Positions 31,891-46,599 of a stretch of 64,000 nt of DNA are shown here, one piece after another. Each line of letters begins with the position of its first letter. Positions within the stretch are counted from its first letter, which is position 1. The notes beneath the pieces are model-generated. The model was not told the origin of the DNA and did not search any database. It saw only the letters and a list, made by a program, of their open reading frames with translations. A program made the position numbers and the translations under genes. Where the stretch lies: contig OV884009.1 of NCBI GenBank assembly GCA_930367205.1, positions 86,449,189 to 86,513,188 on the forward strand, read 5' to 3'. The DNA comes from Acanthosoma haemorrhoidale. Taxonomy: Eukaryota; Arthropoda; Insecta; Hemiptera; Acanthosomatidae.

Positions 31891-34800
31891 CAATCCTAAT
31901 CCGGATGACCTATAGAAAGCTAGACTCCGTAAAAAAGATGGGCTACTTTTTACGAACATCATTTTACTATTAAGACATCAAAACAATAAATGAAATTAAA
32001 TTATTAGTCGAATTATGAGGAAAAATTATATTATGAGTGCACAATGCTACTCCGGATGACCTATAGAAAGCTAGACTCCGTAAAAAAGATGGGCTACTTT
32101 TTACGAACATCATTTTACTATTAAGACATCAAAACAATAAATGAAATTAAATTATTAGTCGAATTATGAGGAAAAATTATATTTTGAGTGCACAATGCTA
32201 CTCCGGATGACCTATAGAAAGCTAGACTCCGTAAAAAAGATGGGCTACTTCTTACTAACATCATTTTAATATTAAGACATCAAAACAATAAATGAAATGA
32301 AAATATTAGTCGAATTATGAGGTAAATTATATTTTGAGTGCACAATCCTACCCCGGATGACCTATAGAAAGCTAGACTCCGTAAAAAAGATGGGCTACTT
32401 TTTACGAACATCATTTTACTATTAAGACATCAAAAGAATAAATGAAATTAAATTATTAGTCGAATTATGAGGTAAATTATATTTTGAGTGCACAATGCTA
32501 CCCCGGATGACCTATAGAACGCTAGACTCCGTAAAAAAGATGGGCTACTTGTTACGAACATCAATTTACTATTAAGACATCAAAAGAATAAATGAAATGA
32601 AAATATTAGTCGAATTATGAGGTAAATTATATTTTGAGTGCACAATGCTACCCCGGATGACCTATAGAAAGCTAGACTCCATAAAAAAGATGGGCTACTT
32701 CTTACGAACATCATTTTACTATTAAGACATCAAAACCATAAATGAAATTAAATTATTAGTCGAATTATGAGGTAAATTATATTTTGAGTGCACAATGCTA
32801 CCCCGGATGACCTATAGAAAGCTAGACTCCGTAAAAAAGATAGTCGCCATGTTACGAACATCATTTCACTATTAAGACATCAAAAGAATAAATGAAATGA
32901 AAATATTAGTCGAATTATGAGGTAAATTATATTTTGAGTGCACAATCCTACCACGGATGACCTATAGATAGCTAGACTCCGTAAGAAAGATAGTCTACAT
33001 GTTACGAACATCATTTCACTATTAAGACATCAAAAGAATAAATGAAATTAAATTACTAGTCGAATTATGAGGTAAATTATATTTTGAGTGCACAATCCTA
33101 CCCCGGATGACCTATAGAAAGCTAGACTCAGTAAAAAAGATGGGCTACTTGTTACGAACTTCATTTTACTATTAAGACATCAAAACAATAAATGAAATTA
33201 AATTATTAGTCATATTATGAGGAAAAATTATATTTTAAGTGCACAATGCTAATCCGGATGACCTATAGAAAGCTAGACTCCATAAAAAAGATGGGCTACT
33301 TCTTACGAACATCATTTTACTATTAAGACATCAAAACCATAAATGAAATTAAATTATTAGTCGAATTATGAGGTAAATTATATTTTGAGTGCACAATGCT
33401 ACCCCGGATGACCTATAGAAAGCTAGACTCCATAAAAAAGATAGTCTACATGTTACGAACATCATTTTACTATTAAGACATCAAAAGAATAAATGAAATG
33501 AAATTATTAGTCGAATTATGAGGTAAATTATATTTTGAATGCACAATGCTACCCCGGATGACCTATAGAAAGCTAGACTCCGTAAAAAAGATAGTCTACA
33601 TGTTACGAACATCATTTTACTATTAAGACATCAAAAGAATAAATGAAATGAAATTATTAGTCGAATTATGAGGTAAATTATATTTTGAGTGCACAATCCT
33701 AATCCGGATGACCTATAGAAAGCTAGACTCCGTAAAAAAGATGGGCTACTTTTTACGAACATCATTTTACTATTAAGACATCAAAACAATAAATGAAATT
33801 AAATTATTAGTCGAATTATGAGGAAAAATTATATTATGAGTGCACAATGCTACTCCGGATGACCTATAGAAAGCTAGACTCCGTAAAAAAGATGGGCTAC
33901 TTTTTACGAACATCATTTTACTATTAAGACATCAAAACAATAAATGAAATTAAATTATTAGTCGAATTATGAGGAAAAATTATATTTTGAGTGCACAATG
34001 CTACTCCGGATGACCTATAGAAAGCTAGACTCCGTAAAAAAGATGGGCTACTTCTTACTAACATCATTTTAATATTAAGACATCAAAACAATAAATGAAA
34101 TGAAAATATTAGTCGAATTATGAGGTAAATTATATTTTGAGTGCACAATCCTACCCCGGATGACCTATAGAAAGCTAGACTCCGTAAAAAAGATGGGCTA
34201 CTTTTTACGAACATCATTTTACTATTAAGACATCAAAAGAATAAATGAAATTAAATTATTAGTCGAATTATGAGGTAAATTATATTTTGAGTGCACAATG
34301 CTACCCCGGATGACCTATAGAACGCTAGACTCCGTAAAAAAGATGGGCTACTTGTTACGAACATCAATTTACTATTAAGACATCAAAAGAATAAATGAAA
34401 TGAAAATATTAGTCGAATTATGAGGTAAATTATATTTTGAGTGCACAATGCTACCCCGGATGACCTATAGAAAGCTAGACTCCATAAAAAAGATGGGCTA
34501 CTTCTTACGAACATCATTTTACTATTAAGACATCAAAACCATAAATGAAATTAAATTATTAGTCGAATTATGAGGTAAATTATATTTTGAGTGCACAATG
34601 CTACCCCGGATGACCTATAGAAAGCTAGACTCCGTAAAAAAGATAGTCGCCATGTTACGAACATCATTTCACTATTAAGACATCAAAAGAATAAATGAAA
34701 TGAAAATATTAGTCGAATTATGAGGTAAATTATATTTTGAGTGCACAATCCTACCACGGATGACCTATAGATAGCTAGACTCCGTAAGAAAGATAGTCTA

Positions 34801-35190
34801 CATGTTACGAACATCATTTCACTATTAAGACATCAAAAGAATAAATGAAATTAAATTACTAGTCGAATTATGAGGTAAATTATATTTTGAGTGCACAATC
34901 CTACCCCGGATGACCTATAGAAAGCTAGACTCAGTAAAAAAGATGGGCTACTTGTTACGAACTTCATTTTACTATTAAGACATCAAAACAATAAATGAAA
35001 TTAAATTATTAGTCATATTATGAGGAAAAATTATATTTTAAGTGCACAATGCTAATCCGGATGACCTATAGAAAGCTAGACTCCATAAAAAAGATGGGCT
35101 ACTTCTTACGAACATCATTTTACTATTAAGACATCAAAACCATAAATGAAATTAAATTATTAGTCGAATTATGAGGTAAATTATATTTTG
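31891..35190 (+). repeat. higher-order unit within the satellite, duplicated at 1803 bp
   Basis: An ordered set of about 10-12 distinguishable monomers beginning with the caatcctaatcc variant at 31891 recurs from 33694, offset 1803 bp (12 monomers plus indels). It includes rare markers in the same order: ttatattatgagtgc, agtcgccatg, cctaccacgg with atagatagc, and actcagtaaa with aacttcatt. Part of the set appears again from 50354. Confidence 0.85.
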
Positions 35191-36540
35191 AGTGCACAAT
35201 GCTACCCCGGATGACCTATAGAAAGCTAGACTCCGTAAAAAAGATAGTCGCCATGTTACGAACATCATTTCACTATTAAGACATCAAAAGAATAAATGAA
35301 ATGAAAATATTAGTCGAATTATGAGGTAAATTATATTTTGAGTGCACAATGCTACCCCGGATGACCTATAGAAAGCTAGACTCCGTAAAAAAGATAGTCT
35401 ACATGTTACGAACATCATTTCACTATTAAGACATCAAAAGAATAAATGAAATTAAATTACTAGTCGAATTATGAGGTAAATTATATTTTGAGTGCACAAT
35501 CCTACCCCGGATGACCTATAGAAAGCTAGACTCAGTAAAAAAGATGGGCTACTTGTTACGAACTTCATTTTACTATTAAGACATCAAAACAATAAATGAA
35601 ATTAAATTATTAGTCATATTATGAGGAAAAATTATATTTTAAGTGCACAATGCTAATCCGGATGACCTATAGAAAGCTAGACTCCGTAAAAAAGATGGGC
35701 TACTTGTTACGAACATCATTTTACTATTAAGACATCAAAACAATAAATGGATTTAAATTATTAGTCGTATTATGAGGAAAAATTATATTTTGAGTGCACA
35801 ATGCTACCCCGGATGACCTATAGAAATCTAGACTCCGTAAAAAAGATAGTCTACATGTTACGAACATCATTTTAATATTAGGACATGAAAACAGTAAATC
35901 AAATTAAATTACTAGTCGAATTATGAGGTAAATTATATTTTGAGTGCACAATGATACCCCGGATGACTTATAGAAAGTTAAACTCCGTAAAAACGATGGG
36001 TTACTTGTTACGAACATCATTTTACTATTAAGACATCAAAACAATAAATGGATTTAAATTATTAGTCGTATTATGAGGAAAAATTATATTTTGAGTGCAC
36101 AATGCTACCCCGGATGACCTATAGAAATCTAGACTCCGTAAAAAAGATAGTCTACATGTTACGAACATCATTTTACTATTAAGACATCAAAACAATAAAT
36201 GAAATTAAATTACTAGTCGAATTATGAGGTAAATTATATTTTGAGTGCACAATGCTACCCCGGATGACCTATAGAAAGCTAGACTCCGTAAAAAAGATGG
36301 GCTACTTGTTACGAACATCATTTTACTATTAAGACATCAAAAGAATAAATGAAATGAAATTATTAGTCGAATTATGAGGTAAATTATATTTTGAATGCAC
36401 AATGCTACCCCGGATGACCTATAGAACGCTAGACTCCGTAAAAAAGATGGGCTACTTGTTACGAACATCATTTCACTATTAAGACATCAAAAGAATAAAT
36501 GAAATGAAATTATTAGTCGAATTATGAGGTAAATTATATT

Positions 36541-39105
36541 TTGAATGCACAATGCTACCCCAGATGACCTATAGAACGCTAGACTCCGTAAAAAAGATGG
36601 GCTACTTGTTACGAACATCATTTTACTATTAAGACATCAAAACAATAAATGAAATGAAAATATTAGTCGAATTATGAGGTAAATTATATTTTGAGTGCAC
36701 AATGCTACCCCGGATGACCTATAGAAAGCTAGACTCCATAAAAAAGATAGTCTACATGTTACGAACATCATTTTACTATTAAGACATCAAAACCATAAAT
36801 GAAATGAAATTATTAGTCGAATTATGAGGTAAATTATATTTTGAATGCACAATGCTACCCCAGATGACCTATAGAACGCTAGACTCCGTAAAAAAGATGG
36901 GCTACTTGTTACGAACATCATTTCACTATTAAGACATCAAAAGAATAAATGAAATGAAAATATTAGTCGAATTATGAGGTAAATTATATTTTGAGTGCAC
37001 AATGCTACCCCGGATGACCTATAGAAAGCTAGACTCCATAAAAAAGATAGTCTACATGTTACGAACATCATTTTACTATTAAGACATCAAAACCATAAAT
37101 GAAATGAAATTATTAGTCGAATTATGAGGTAAATTATATTTTGAATGCACAATGCTACCCCAGATGACCTATAGAACGCTAGACTCCGTAAAAAAGATGG
37201 GCTACTTGTTACGAACATCATTTTACTATTAAGACATCAAAACAATAAATGAAATGAAAATATTAGTCGAATTATGAGGTAAATTATATTTTGAGTGCAC
37301 AATGCTACCCCGGATGACCTATAGAAAGCTAGACTCCATAAAAAAGATAGTCTACATGTTACGAACATCATTTTACTATTAAGACATCAAAACCATAAAT
37401 GAAATGAAATTATTAGTCGAATTATGAGGTAAATTATATTTTGAATGCACAATGCTACCCCAGATGACCTATAGAACGCTAGACTCCGTAAAAAAGATGG
37501 GCTACTTGTTACGAACATCATTTCACTATTAAGACATCAAAAGAATAAATGAAATGAAAATATTAGTCGAATTATGAGGTAAATTATATTTTGAGTGCAC
37601 AATGCTACCCCGGATGACCTATAGAAAGCTAGACTCCATAAAAAAGATAGTCTACATGTTACGAACATCATTTTACTATTAAGACATCAAAACCATAAAT
37701 GAAATGAAATTATTAGTCGAATTATGAGGTAAATTATATTTTGAATGCACAATGCTACCCCAGATGACCTATAGAACGCTAGACTCCGTAAAAAAGATGG
37801 GCTACTTGTTACGAACATCATTTTACTATTAAGACATCAAAACAATAAATGAAATGAAAATATTAGTCGAATTATGAGGTAAATTATATTTTGAGTGCAC
37901 AATGCTACCCCGGATGACCTATAGAAAGCTAGACTCCATAAAAAAGATAGTCTACATGTTACGAACATCATTTTACTATTAAGACATCAAAACCATAAAT
38001 GAAATGAAATTATTAGTCGAATTATGAGGTAAATTATATTTTGAATGCACAATGCTACCCCAGATGACCTATAGAACGCTAGACTCCGTAAAAAAGATGG
38101 GCTACTTGTTACGAACATCATTTTACTATTAAGACATCAAAACAATAAATGAAATGAAAATATTAGTCGAATTATGAGGTAAATTATATTTTGAGTGCAC
38201 AATGCTACCCCGGATGACCTATAGAAAGCTAGACTCCATAAAAAAGATAGTCTACATGTTACGAACATCATTTTACTATTAAGACATCAAAACCATAAAT
38301 GAAATGAAATTATTAGTCGAATTATGAGGTAAATTATATTTTGAATGCACAATGCTACCCCAGATGACCTATAGAACGCTAGACTCCGTAAAAAAGATGG
38401 GCTACTTGTTACGAACATCATTTCACTATTAAGACATCAAAAGAATAAATGAAATGAAAATATTAGTCGAATTATGAGGTAAATTATATTTTGAGTGCAC
38501 AATGCTACCCCGGATGACCTATAGAAAGCTAGACTCCATAAAAAAGATAGTCTACATGTTACGAACATCATTTTACTATTAAGACATCAAAACCATAAAT
38601 GAAATGAAATTATTAGTCGAATTATGAGGTAAATTATATTTTGAATGCACAATGCTACCCCAGATGACCTATAGAACGCTAGACTCCGTAAAAAAGATGG
38701 GCTACTTGTTACGAACATCATTTTACTATTAAGACATCAAAACAATAAATGAAATGAAAATATTAGTCGAATTATGAGGTAAATTATATTTTGAGTGCAC
38801 AATGCTACCCCGGATGACCTATAGAAAGCTAGACTCCATAAAAAAGATAGTCTACATGTTACGAACATCATTTTACTATTAAGACATCAAAACCATAAAT
38901 GAAATGAAATTATTAGTCGAATTATGAGGTAAATTATATTTTGAATGCACAATGCTACCCCAGATGACCTATAGAACGCTAGACTCCGTAAAAAAGATGG
39001 GCTACTTGTTACGAACATCATTTCACTATTAAGACATCAAAAGAATAAATGAAATGAAAATATTAGTCGAATTATGAGGTAAATTATATTTTGAGTGCAC
39101 AATGC
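36541..39105 (+). repeat. 300-bp dimeric domain of the satellite
   Basis: Two monomer types alternate strictly. Type A has ttgaatgcac, ccccagatgacc, gaacgc and gggctacttg. Type B has ttgagtgcac, ccccggatgacc, gaaagc, ccata and agtctacatg. The ccccagatgacc marker recurs at a 300-bp spacing about nine times. Confidence 0.85.
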
Positions 39106-42100
39106 TACCCCGGATGACCTATAGAAAGCTAGACTCCATAAAAAAGATAGTCTACATGTTACGAACATCATTTTACTATTAAGACATCAAAACCATAAAT
39201 GAAATGAAAATATTAGTCGAATTATGAGGTAAATTATATTTTGAGTGCACAATGCTACCCCGGATGACCTATAGAAAGCTAGACTCCATAAAAAAGATAG
39301 TCTACATGTTACGAACATCATTTCACTATTAAGACATCAAAACCATAAATGAAATGAAAATATTAGTCGAATTATGAGGTAAATTATATTTTGAATGCAC
39401 AATGCTACCCCAGATGACCTATAGAACGCTAGACTCCGTAAAAAAGATGGGCTACTTGTTACGAACATCATTTTACTATTAAGACATCAAAACCATAAAT
39501 GAAATGAAAATATTAGTCGAATTATGAGGTAAATTATATTTTGAATGCACAATGCTACCCCGGATGACCTATAGAACGCTAGACTCCGTAAAAAAGATGG
39601 GCTACTTGTTACGAACATCATTTTACTATTAAGACATCAAAACCATAAATGAAATGAAAATATTAGTCGAATTATGAGGTAAATTATATTTTGAATGCAC
39701 AATGCTACCCCGGATGACCTATAGAACGCTAGACTCCGTAAAAAAGATGGGCTACTTGTTACGAACATCATTTTACTATTAAGACATCAAAACCATAAAT
39801 GAAATGAAAATATTAGTCGAATTATGAGGTAAATTATATTTTGAATGCACAATGCTACCCCAGATGACCTATAGAACGCTAGACTCCGTAAAAAAGATGG
39901 GCTACTTGTTACGAACATCATTTTACTATTAAGACATCAAAACCATAAATGAAATGAAAATATTAGTCGAATTATGAGGTAAATTATATTTTGAATGCAC
40001 AATGCTACCCCAGATGACCTATAGAACGCTAGACTCCGTAAAAAAGATGGGCTACTTGTTACGAACATCATTTTACTATTAAGACATCAAAACAATAAAT
40101 GAAATGAAAATATTAGTCGAATTATGAGGTAAATTATATTTTGAATGCACAATGCTACCCCAGATGACCTATAGAACGCTAGACTCCGTAAAAAAGATGG
40201 GCTACTTGTTACGAACATCATTTTACTATTAAGACATCAAAACCATAAATGAAATGAAAATATTAGTCGAATTATGAGGTAAATTATATTTTGAATGCAC
40301 AATGCTACCCCAGATGACCTATAGAACGCTAGACTCCGTAAAAAAGATGGGCTACTTGTTACGAACATCATTTTACTATTAAGACATCAAAACCATAAAT
40401 GAAATGAAAATATTAGTCGAATTATGAGGTAAATTATATTTTGAATGCACAATGCTACCCCGGATGACCTATAGAACGCTAGACTCCGTAAAAAAGATGG
40501 GCTACTTGTTACGAACATCATTTTACTATTAAGACATCAAAACCATAAATGAAATGAAAATATTAGTCGAATTATGAGGTAAATTATATTTTGAATGCAC
40601 AATGCTACCCCAGATGACCTATAGAACGCTAGACTCCGTAAAAAAGATGGGCTACTTGTTACGAACATCATTTTACTATTAAGACATCAAAACCATAAAT
40701 GAAATGAAAATATTAGTCGAATTATGAGGTAAATTATATTTTGAATGCACAATGCTACCCCGGATGACCTATAGAAAGCTAGACTCCATAAAAAAGATAG
40801 TCTACATGTTACGAACATCATTTCACTATTAAGACATCAAAACCATAAATGAAATGAAAATATTAGTCGAATTATGAGGTAAATTATATTTTGAATGCAC
40901 AATGCTACCCCAGATGACCTATAGAACGCTAGACTCCGTAAAAAAGATAGTCTACATGTTACGAACATCATTTTACTATTAAGACATCAAAACCATAAAT
41001 GAAATGAAAATATTAGTCGAATTATGAGGTAAATTATATTTTGAGTGCACAATGCTACCCCGGATGACCTATAGAAAGCTAGACTCCATAAAAAAGATAG
41101 TCTACATGTTACGAACATCATTTCACTATTAAGACATCAAAACCATAAATGAAATGAAAATATTAGTCGAATTATGAGGTAAATTATATTTTGAGTGCAC
41201 AATGCTACCCCGGATGACCTATAGAAAGCTAGACTCCATAAAAAAGATAGTCTACATGTTACGAACATCATTTCACTATTAAGACATCAAAACCATAAAT
41301 GAAATGAAAATATTAGTCGAATTATGAGGTAAATTATATTTTGAATGCACAATGCTACCCCAGATGACCTATAGAACGCTAGACTCCGTAAAAAAGATGG
41401 GCTACTTGTTACGAACATCATTTCACTATTAAGACATCAAAAGAATAAATGAAATGAAAATATTAGTCGAATTATGAGGTAAATTATATTTTGAGTGCAC
41501 AATGCTACCCCGGATGACCTATAGAAAGCTAGACTCCATAAAAAAGATAGTCTACATGTTACGAACATCATTTTACTATTAAGACATCAAAACCATAAAT
41601 GAAATGAAAATATTAGTCGAATTATGAGGTAAATTATATTTTGAGTGCACAATGCTACCCCGGATGACCTATAGAAAGCTAGACTCCATAAAAAAGATAG
41701 TCTACATGTTACGAACATCATTTCACTATTAAGACATCAAAACCATAAATGAAATGAAAATATTAGTCGAATTATGAGGTAAATTATATTTTGAGTGCAC
41801 AATGCTACCCCGGATGACCTATAGAAAGCTAGACTCCATAAAAAAGATAGTCTACATGTTACGAACATCATTTCACTATTAAGACATCAAAACCATAAAT
41901 GAAATGAAAATATTAGTCGAATTATGAGGTAAATTATATTTTGAGTGCACAATGCTACCCCGGATGACCTATAGAAAGCTAGACTCCGTAAAAAAGATAG
42001 TCGCCATGTTACGAACATCATTTCACTATTAAGACATCAAAAGAATAAATGAAATGAAAATATTAGTCGAATTATGAGGTAAATTATATTTTGAGTGCAC

Positions 42101-45100
42101 AATCCTACCACGGATGACCTATAGAAAGCTAGACTCCATAAAAAAGATAGTCTACATGTTACGAACATCATTTCACTATTAAGACATCAAAACCATAAAT
42201 GAAATGAAAATATTAGTCGAATTATGAGGTAAATTATATTTTGAGTGCACAATGCTACCCCGGATGACCTATAGAAAGCTAGACTCCATAAAAAAGATAG
42301 TCTACATGTTACGAACATCATTTCACTATTAAGACATCAAAACCATAAATGAAATGAAAATATTAGTCGAATTATGAGGTAAATTATATTTTGAGTGCAC
42401 AATGCTACCCCGGATGACCTATAGAAAGCTAGACTCCGTAAAAAAGATAGTCGCCATGTTACGAACATCATTTCACTATTAAGACATCAAAACCATAAAT
42501 GAAATGAAAATATTAGTCGAATTATGAGGTAAATTATATTTTGAGTGCACAATCCTACCACGGATGACCTATAGAAAGCTAGACTCCATAAAAAAGATAG
42601 TCTACATGTTACGAACATCATTTCACTATTAAGACATCAAAACCATAAATGAAATGAAAATATTAGTCGAATTATGAGGTAAATTATATTTTGAGTGCAC
42701 AATGCTACCCCGGATGACCTATAGAAAGCTAGACTCCATAAAAAAGATAGTCTACATGTTACGAACATCATTTCACTATTAAGACATCAAAACCATAAAT
42801 GAAATGAAAATATTAGTCGAATTATGAGGTAAATTATATTTTGAGTGCACAATCCTACCACGGATGACCTATAGAAAGCTAGACTCCATAAAAAAGATAG
42901 TCTACATGTTACGAACATCATTTCACTATTAAGACATCAAAACCATAAATGAAATGAAAATATTAGTCGAATTATGAGGTAAATTATATTTTGAGTGCAC
43001 AATGCTACCCCGGATGACCTATAGAAAGCTAGACTCCATAAAAAAGATAGTCTACATGTTACGAACATCATTTCACTATTAAGACATCAAAACCATAAAT
43101 GAAATGAAAATATTAGTCGAATTATGAGGTAAATTATATTTTGAGTGCACAATGCTACCCCGGATGACCTATAGAAAGCTAGACTCCATAAAAAAGATAG
43201 TCTACATGTTACGAACATCATTTCACTATTAAGACATCAAAACCATAAATGAAATGAAAATATTAGTCGAATTATGAGGTAAATTATATTTTGAGTGCAC
43301 AATCCTACCACGGATGACCTATAGAAAGCTAGACTCCATAAAAAAGATAGTCTACATGTTACGAACATCATTTCACTATTAAGACATCAAAACCATAAAT
43401 GAAATGAAAATATTAGTCGAATTATGAGGTAAATTATATTTTGAGTGCACAATGCTACCCCGGATGACCTATAGAAAGCTAGACTCCATAAAAAAGATAG
43501 TCTACATGTTACGAACATCATTTTACTATTAAGACATCAAAACCATAAATGAAATGAAAATATTAGTCGAATTATGAGGTAAATTATATTTTGAGTGCAC
43601 AATCCTACCACGGATGACCTATAGAAAGCTAGACTCCATAAAAAAGATAGTCTACATGTTACGAACATCATTTCACTATTAAGACATCAAAACCATAAAT
43701 GAAATGAAAATATTAGTCGAATTATGAGGTAAATTATATTTTGAGTGCACAATCCTACCACGGATGACCTATAGAAAGCTAGACTCCATAAAAAAGATAG
43801 TCTACATGTTACGAACATCATTTCACTATTAAGACATCAAAACAATAAATGAAATGAAAATATTAGTCGAATTATGAGGTAAATTATATTTTGAGTGCAC
43901 AATGCTACCCCGGATGACCTATAGAAAGCTAGACTCCATAAAAAAGATAGTCTACATGTTACGAACATCATTTCACTATTAAGACATCAAAACCATAAAT
44001 GAAATGAAAATATTAGTCGAATTATGAGGTAAATTATATTTTGAGTGCACAATGCTACCCCGGATGACCTATAGAAAGCTAGACTCCGTAAAAAAGATAG
44101 TCGCCATGTTACGAACATCATTTCACTATTAAGACATCAAAAGAATAAATGAAATGAAAATATTAGTCGAATTATGAGGTAAATTATATTTTGAGTGCAC
44201 AATCCTACCACGGATGACCTATAGAAAGCTAGACTCCATAAAAAAGATAGTCTACATGTTACGAACATCATTTCACTATTAAGACATCAAAACCATAAAT
44301 GAAATGAAAATATTAGTCGAATTATGAGGTAAATTATATTTTGAGTGCACAATGCTACCCCGGATGACCTATAGAAAGCTAGACTCCATAAAAAAGATAG
44401 TCTACATGTTACGAACATCATTTCACTATTAAGACATCAAAACCATAAATGAAATGAAAATATTAGTCGAATTATGAGGTAAATTATATTTTGAGTGCAC
44501 AATGCTACCCCGGATGACCTATAGAAAGCTAGACTCCGTAAAAAAGATAGTCGCCATGTTACGAACATCATTTCACTATTAAGACATCAAAAGAATAAAT
44601 GAAATGAAAATATTAGTCGAATTATGAGGTAAATTATATTTTGAATGCACAATGCTACCCCGGATGACCTATAGAAAGCTAGACTCCGTAAAAAAGATAG
44701 TCGCCATGTTACGAACATCATTTCACTATTAAGACATCAAAAGAATAAATGAAATGAAAATATTAGTCGAATTATGAGGTAAATTATATTTTGAATGCAC
44801 AATGCTACCCCGGATGACCTATAGAAAGCTAGACTCCGTAAAAAAGATAGTCGCCATGTTACGAACATCATTTCACTATTAAGACATCAAAAGAATAAAT
44901 GAAATGAAAATATTAGTCGAATTATGAGGTAAATTATATTTTGAGTGCACAATGCTACCCCGGATGACCTATAGAAAGCTAGACTCCGTAAAAAAGATAG
45001 TCGCCATGTTACGAACATCATTTCACTATTAAGACATCAAAAGAATAAATGAAATGAAAATATTAGTCGAATTATGAGGTAAATTATATTTTGAATGCAC

Positions 45101-46599
45101 AATGCTACCCCGGATGACCTATAGAAAGCTAGACTCCGTAAAAAAGATAGTCGCCATGTTACGAACATCATTTCACTATTAAGACATCAAAAGAATAAAT
45201 GAAATGAAAATATTAGTCGAATTATGAGGTAAATTATATTTTGAATGCACAATGCTACCCCGGATGACCTATAGAAAGCTAGACTCCGTAAAAAAGATAG
45301 TCGCCATGTTACGAACATCATTTCACTATTAAGACATCAAAAGAATAAATGAAATGAAAATATTAGTCGAATTATGAGGTAAATTATATTTTGAATGCAC
45401 AATGCTACCCCGGATGACCTATAGAAAGCTAGACTCCGTAAAAAAGATAGTCGCCATGTTACGAACATCATTTCACTATTAAGACATCAAAAGAATAAAT
45501 GAAATGAAAATATTAGTCGAATTATGAGGTAAATTATATTTTGAGTTCACAATGCTACCCCGGATGACCTATAGAAAGCTAGACTCCGTAAAAAAGATAG
45601 TCGCCATGTTACGAACATCATTTCACTATTAAGACATCAAAAGAATAAATGAAATGAAAATATTAGTCGAATTATGAGGTAAATTATATTTTGAGTGCAC
45701 AATGCTACCCCGGATGACCTATAGAAAGCTAGACTCCGTAAAAAAGATAGTCGCCATGTTACGAACATCATTTCACTATTAAGACATCAAAAGAATAAAT
45801 GAAATGAAAATATTAGTCGAATTATGAGGTAAATTATATTTTGAGTGCACAATGCTACCCCGGATGACCTATAGAAAGCTAGACTCCGTAAAAAAGATAG
45901 TCGCCATGTTACGAACATCATTTCACTATTAAGACATCAAAACAATAAATGAAATGAAAATATTAGTCGAATTATGAGGTAAATTATATTTTGAGTGCAC
46001 AATGCTACCCCGGATGACCTATAGAAAGCTAGACTCCGTAAAAAAGATAGTCGCCATGTTACGAACATCATTTCACTATTAAGACATCAAAAGAATAAAT
46101 GAAATGAAATTATTAGTCGAATTATGAGGTAAATTATATTTTGAGTGCACAATGCTACCCCGGATGACCTATAGAAAGCTAGACTCCGTAAAAAAGATAG
46201 TCGCCATGTTACGAACATCATTTCACTATTAAGACATCAAAAGAATAAATGAAATTAAATTATTAGTCGAATTATGAGGTAAATTATATTTTGAGTGCAC
46301 AATGCTACCCCGGATGACCTATAGAAAGCTAGACTCCGTAAAAAAGATAGTCGCCATGTTACGAACATCATTTCACTATTAAGACATCAAAAGAATAAAT
46401 GAAATGAAAATATTAGTCGAATTATGAGGTAAATTATATTTTGAGTGCACAATGCTACCCCGGATGACCTATAGAAAGCTAGACTCCGTAAAAAAGATAG
46501 TCGCCATGTTACGAACATCATTTCACTATTAAGACATCAAAAGAATAAATGAAATGAAAATATTAGTCGAATTATGAGGTAAATTATATTTTGAGTGCA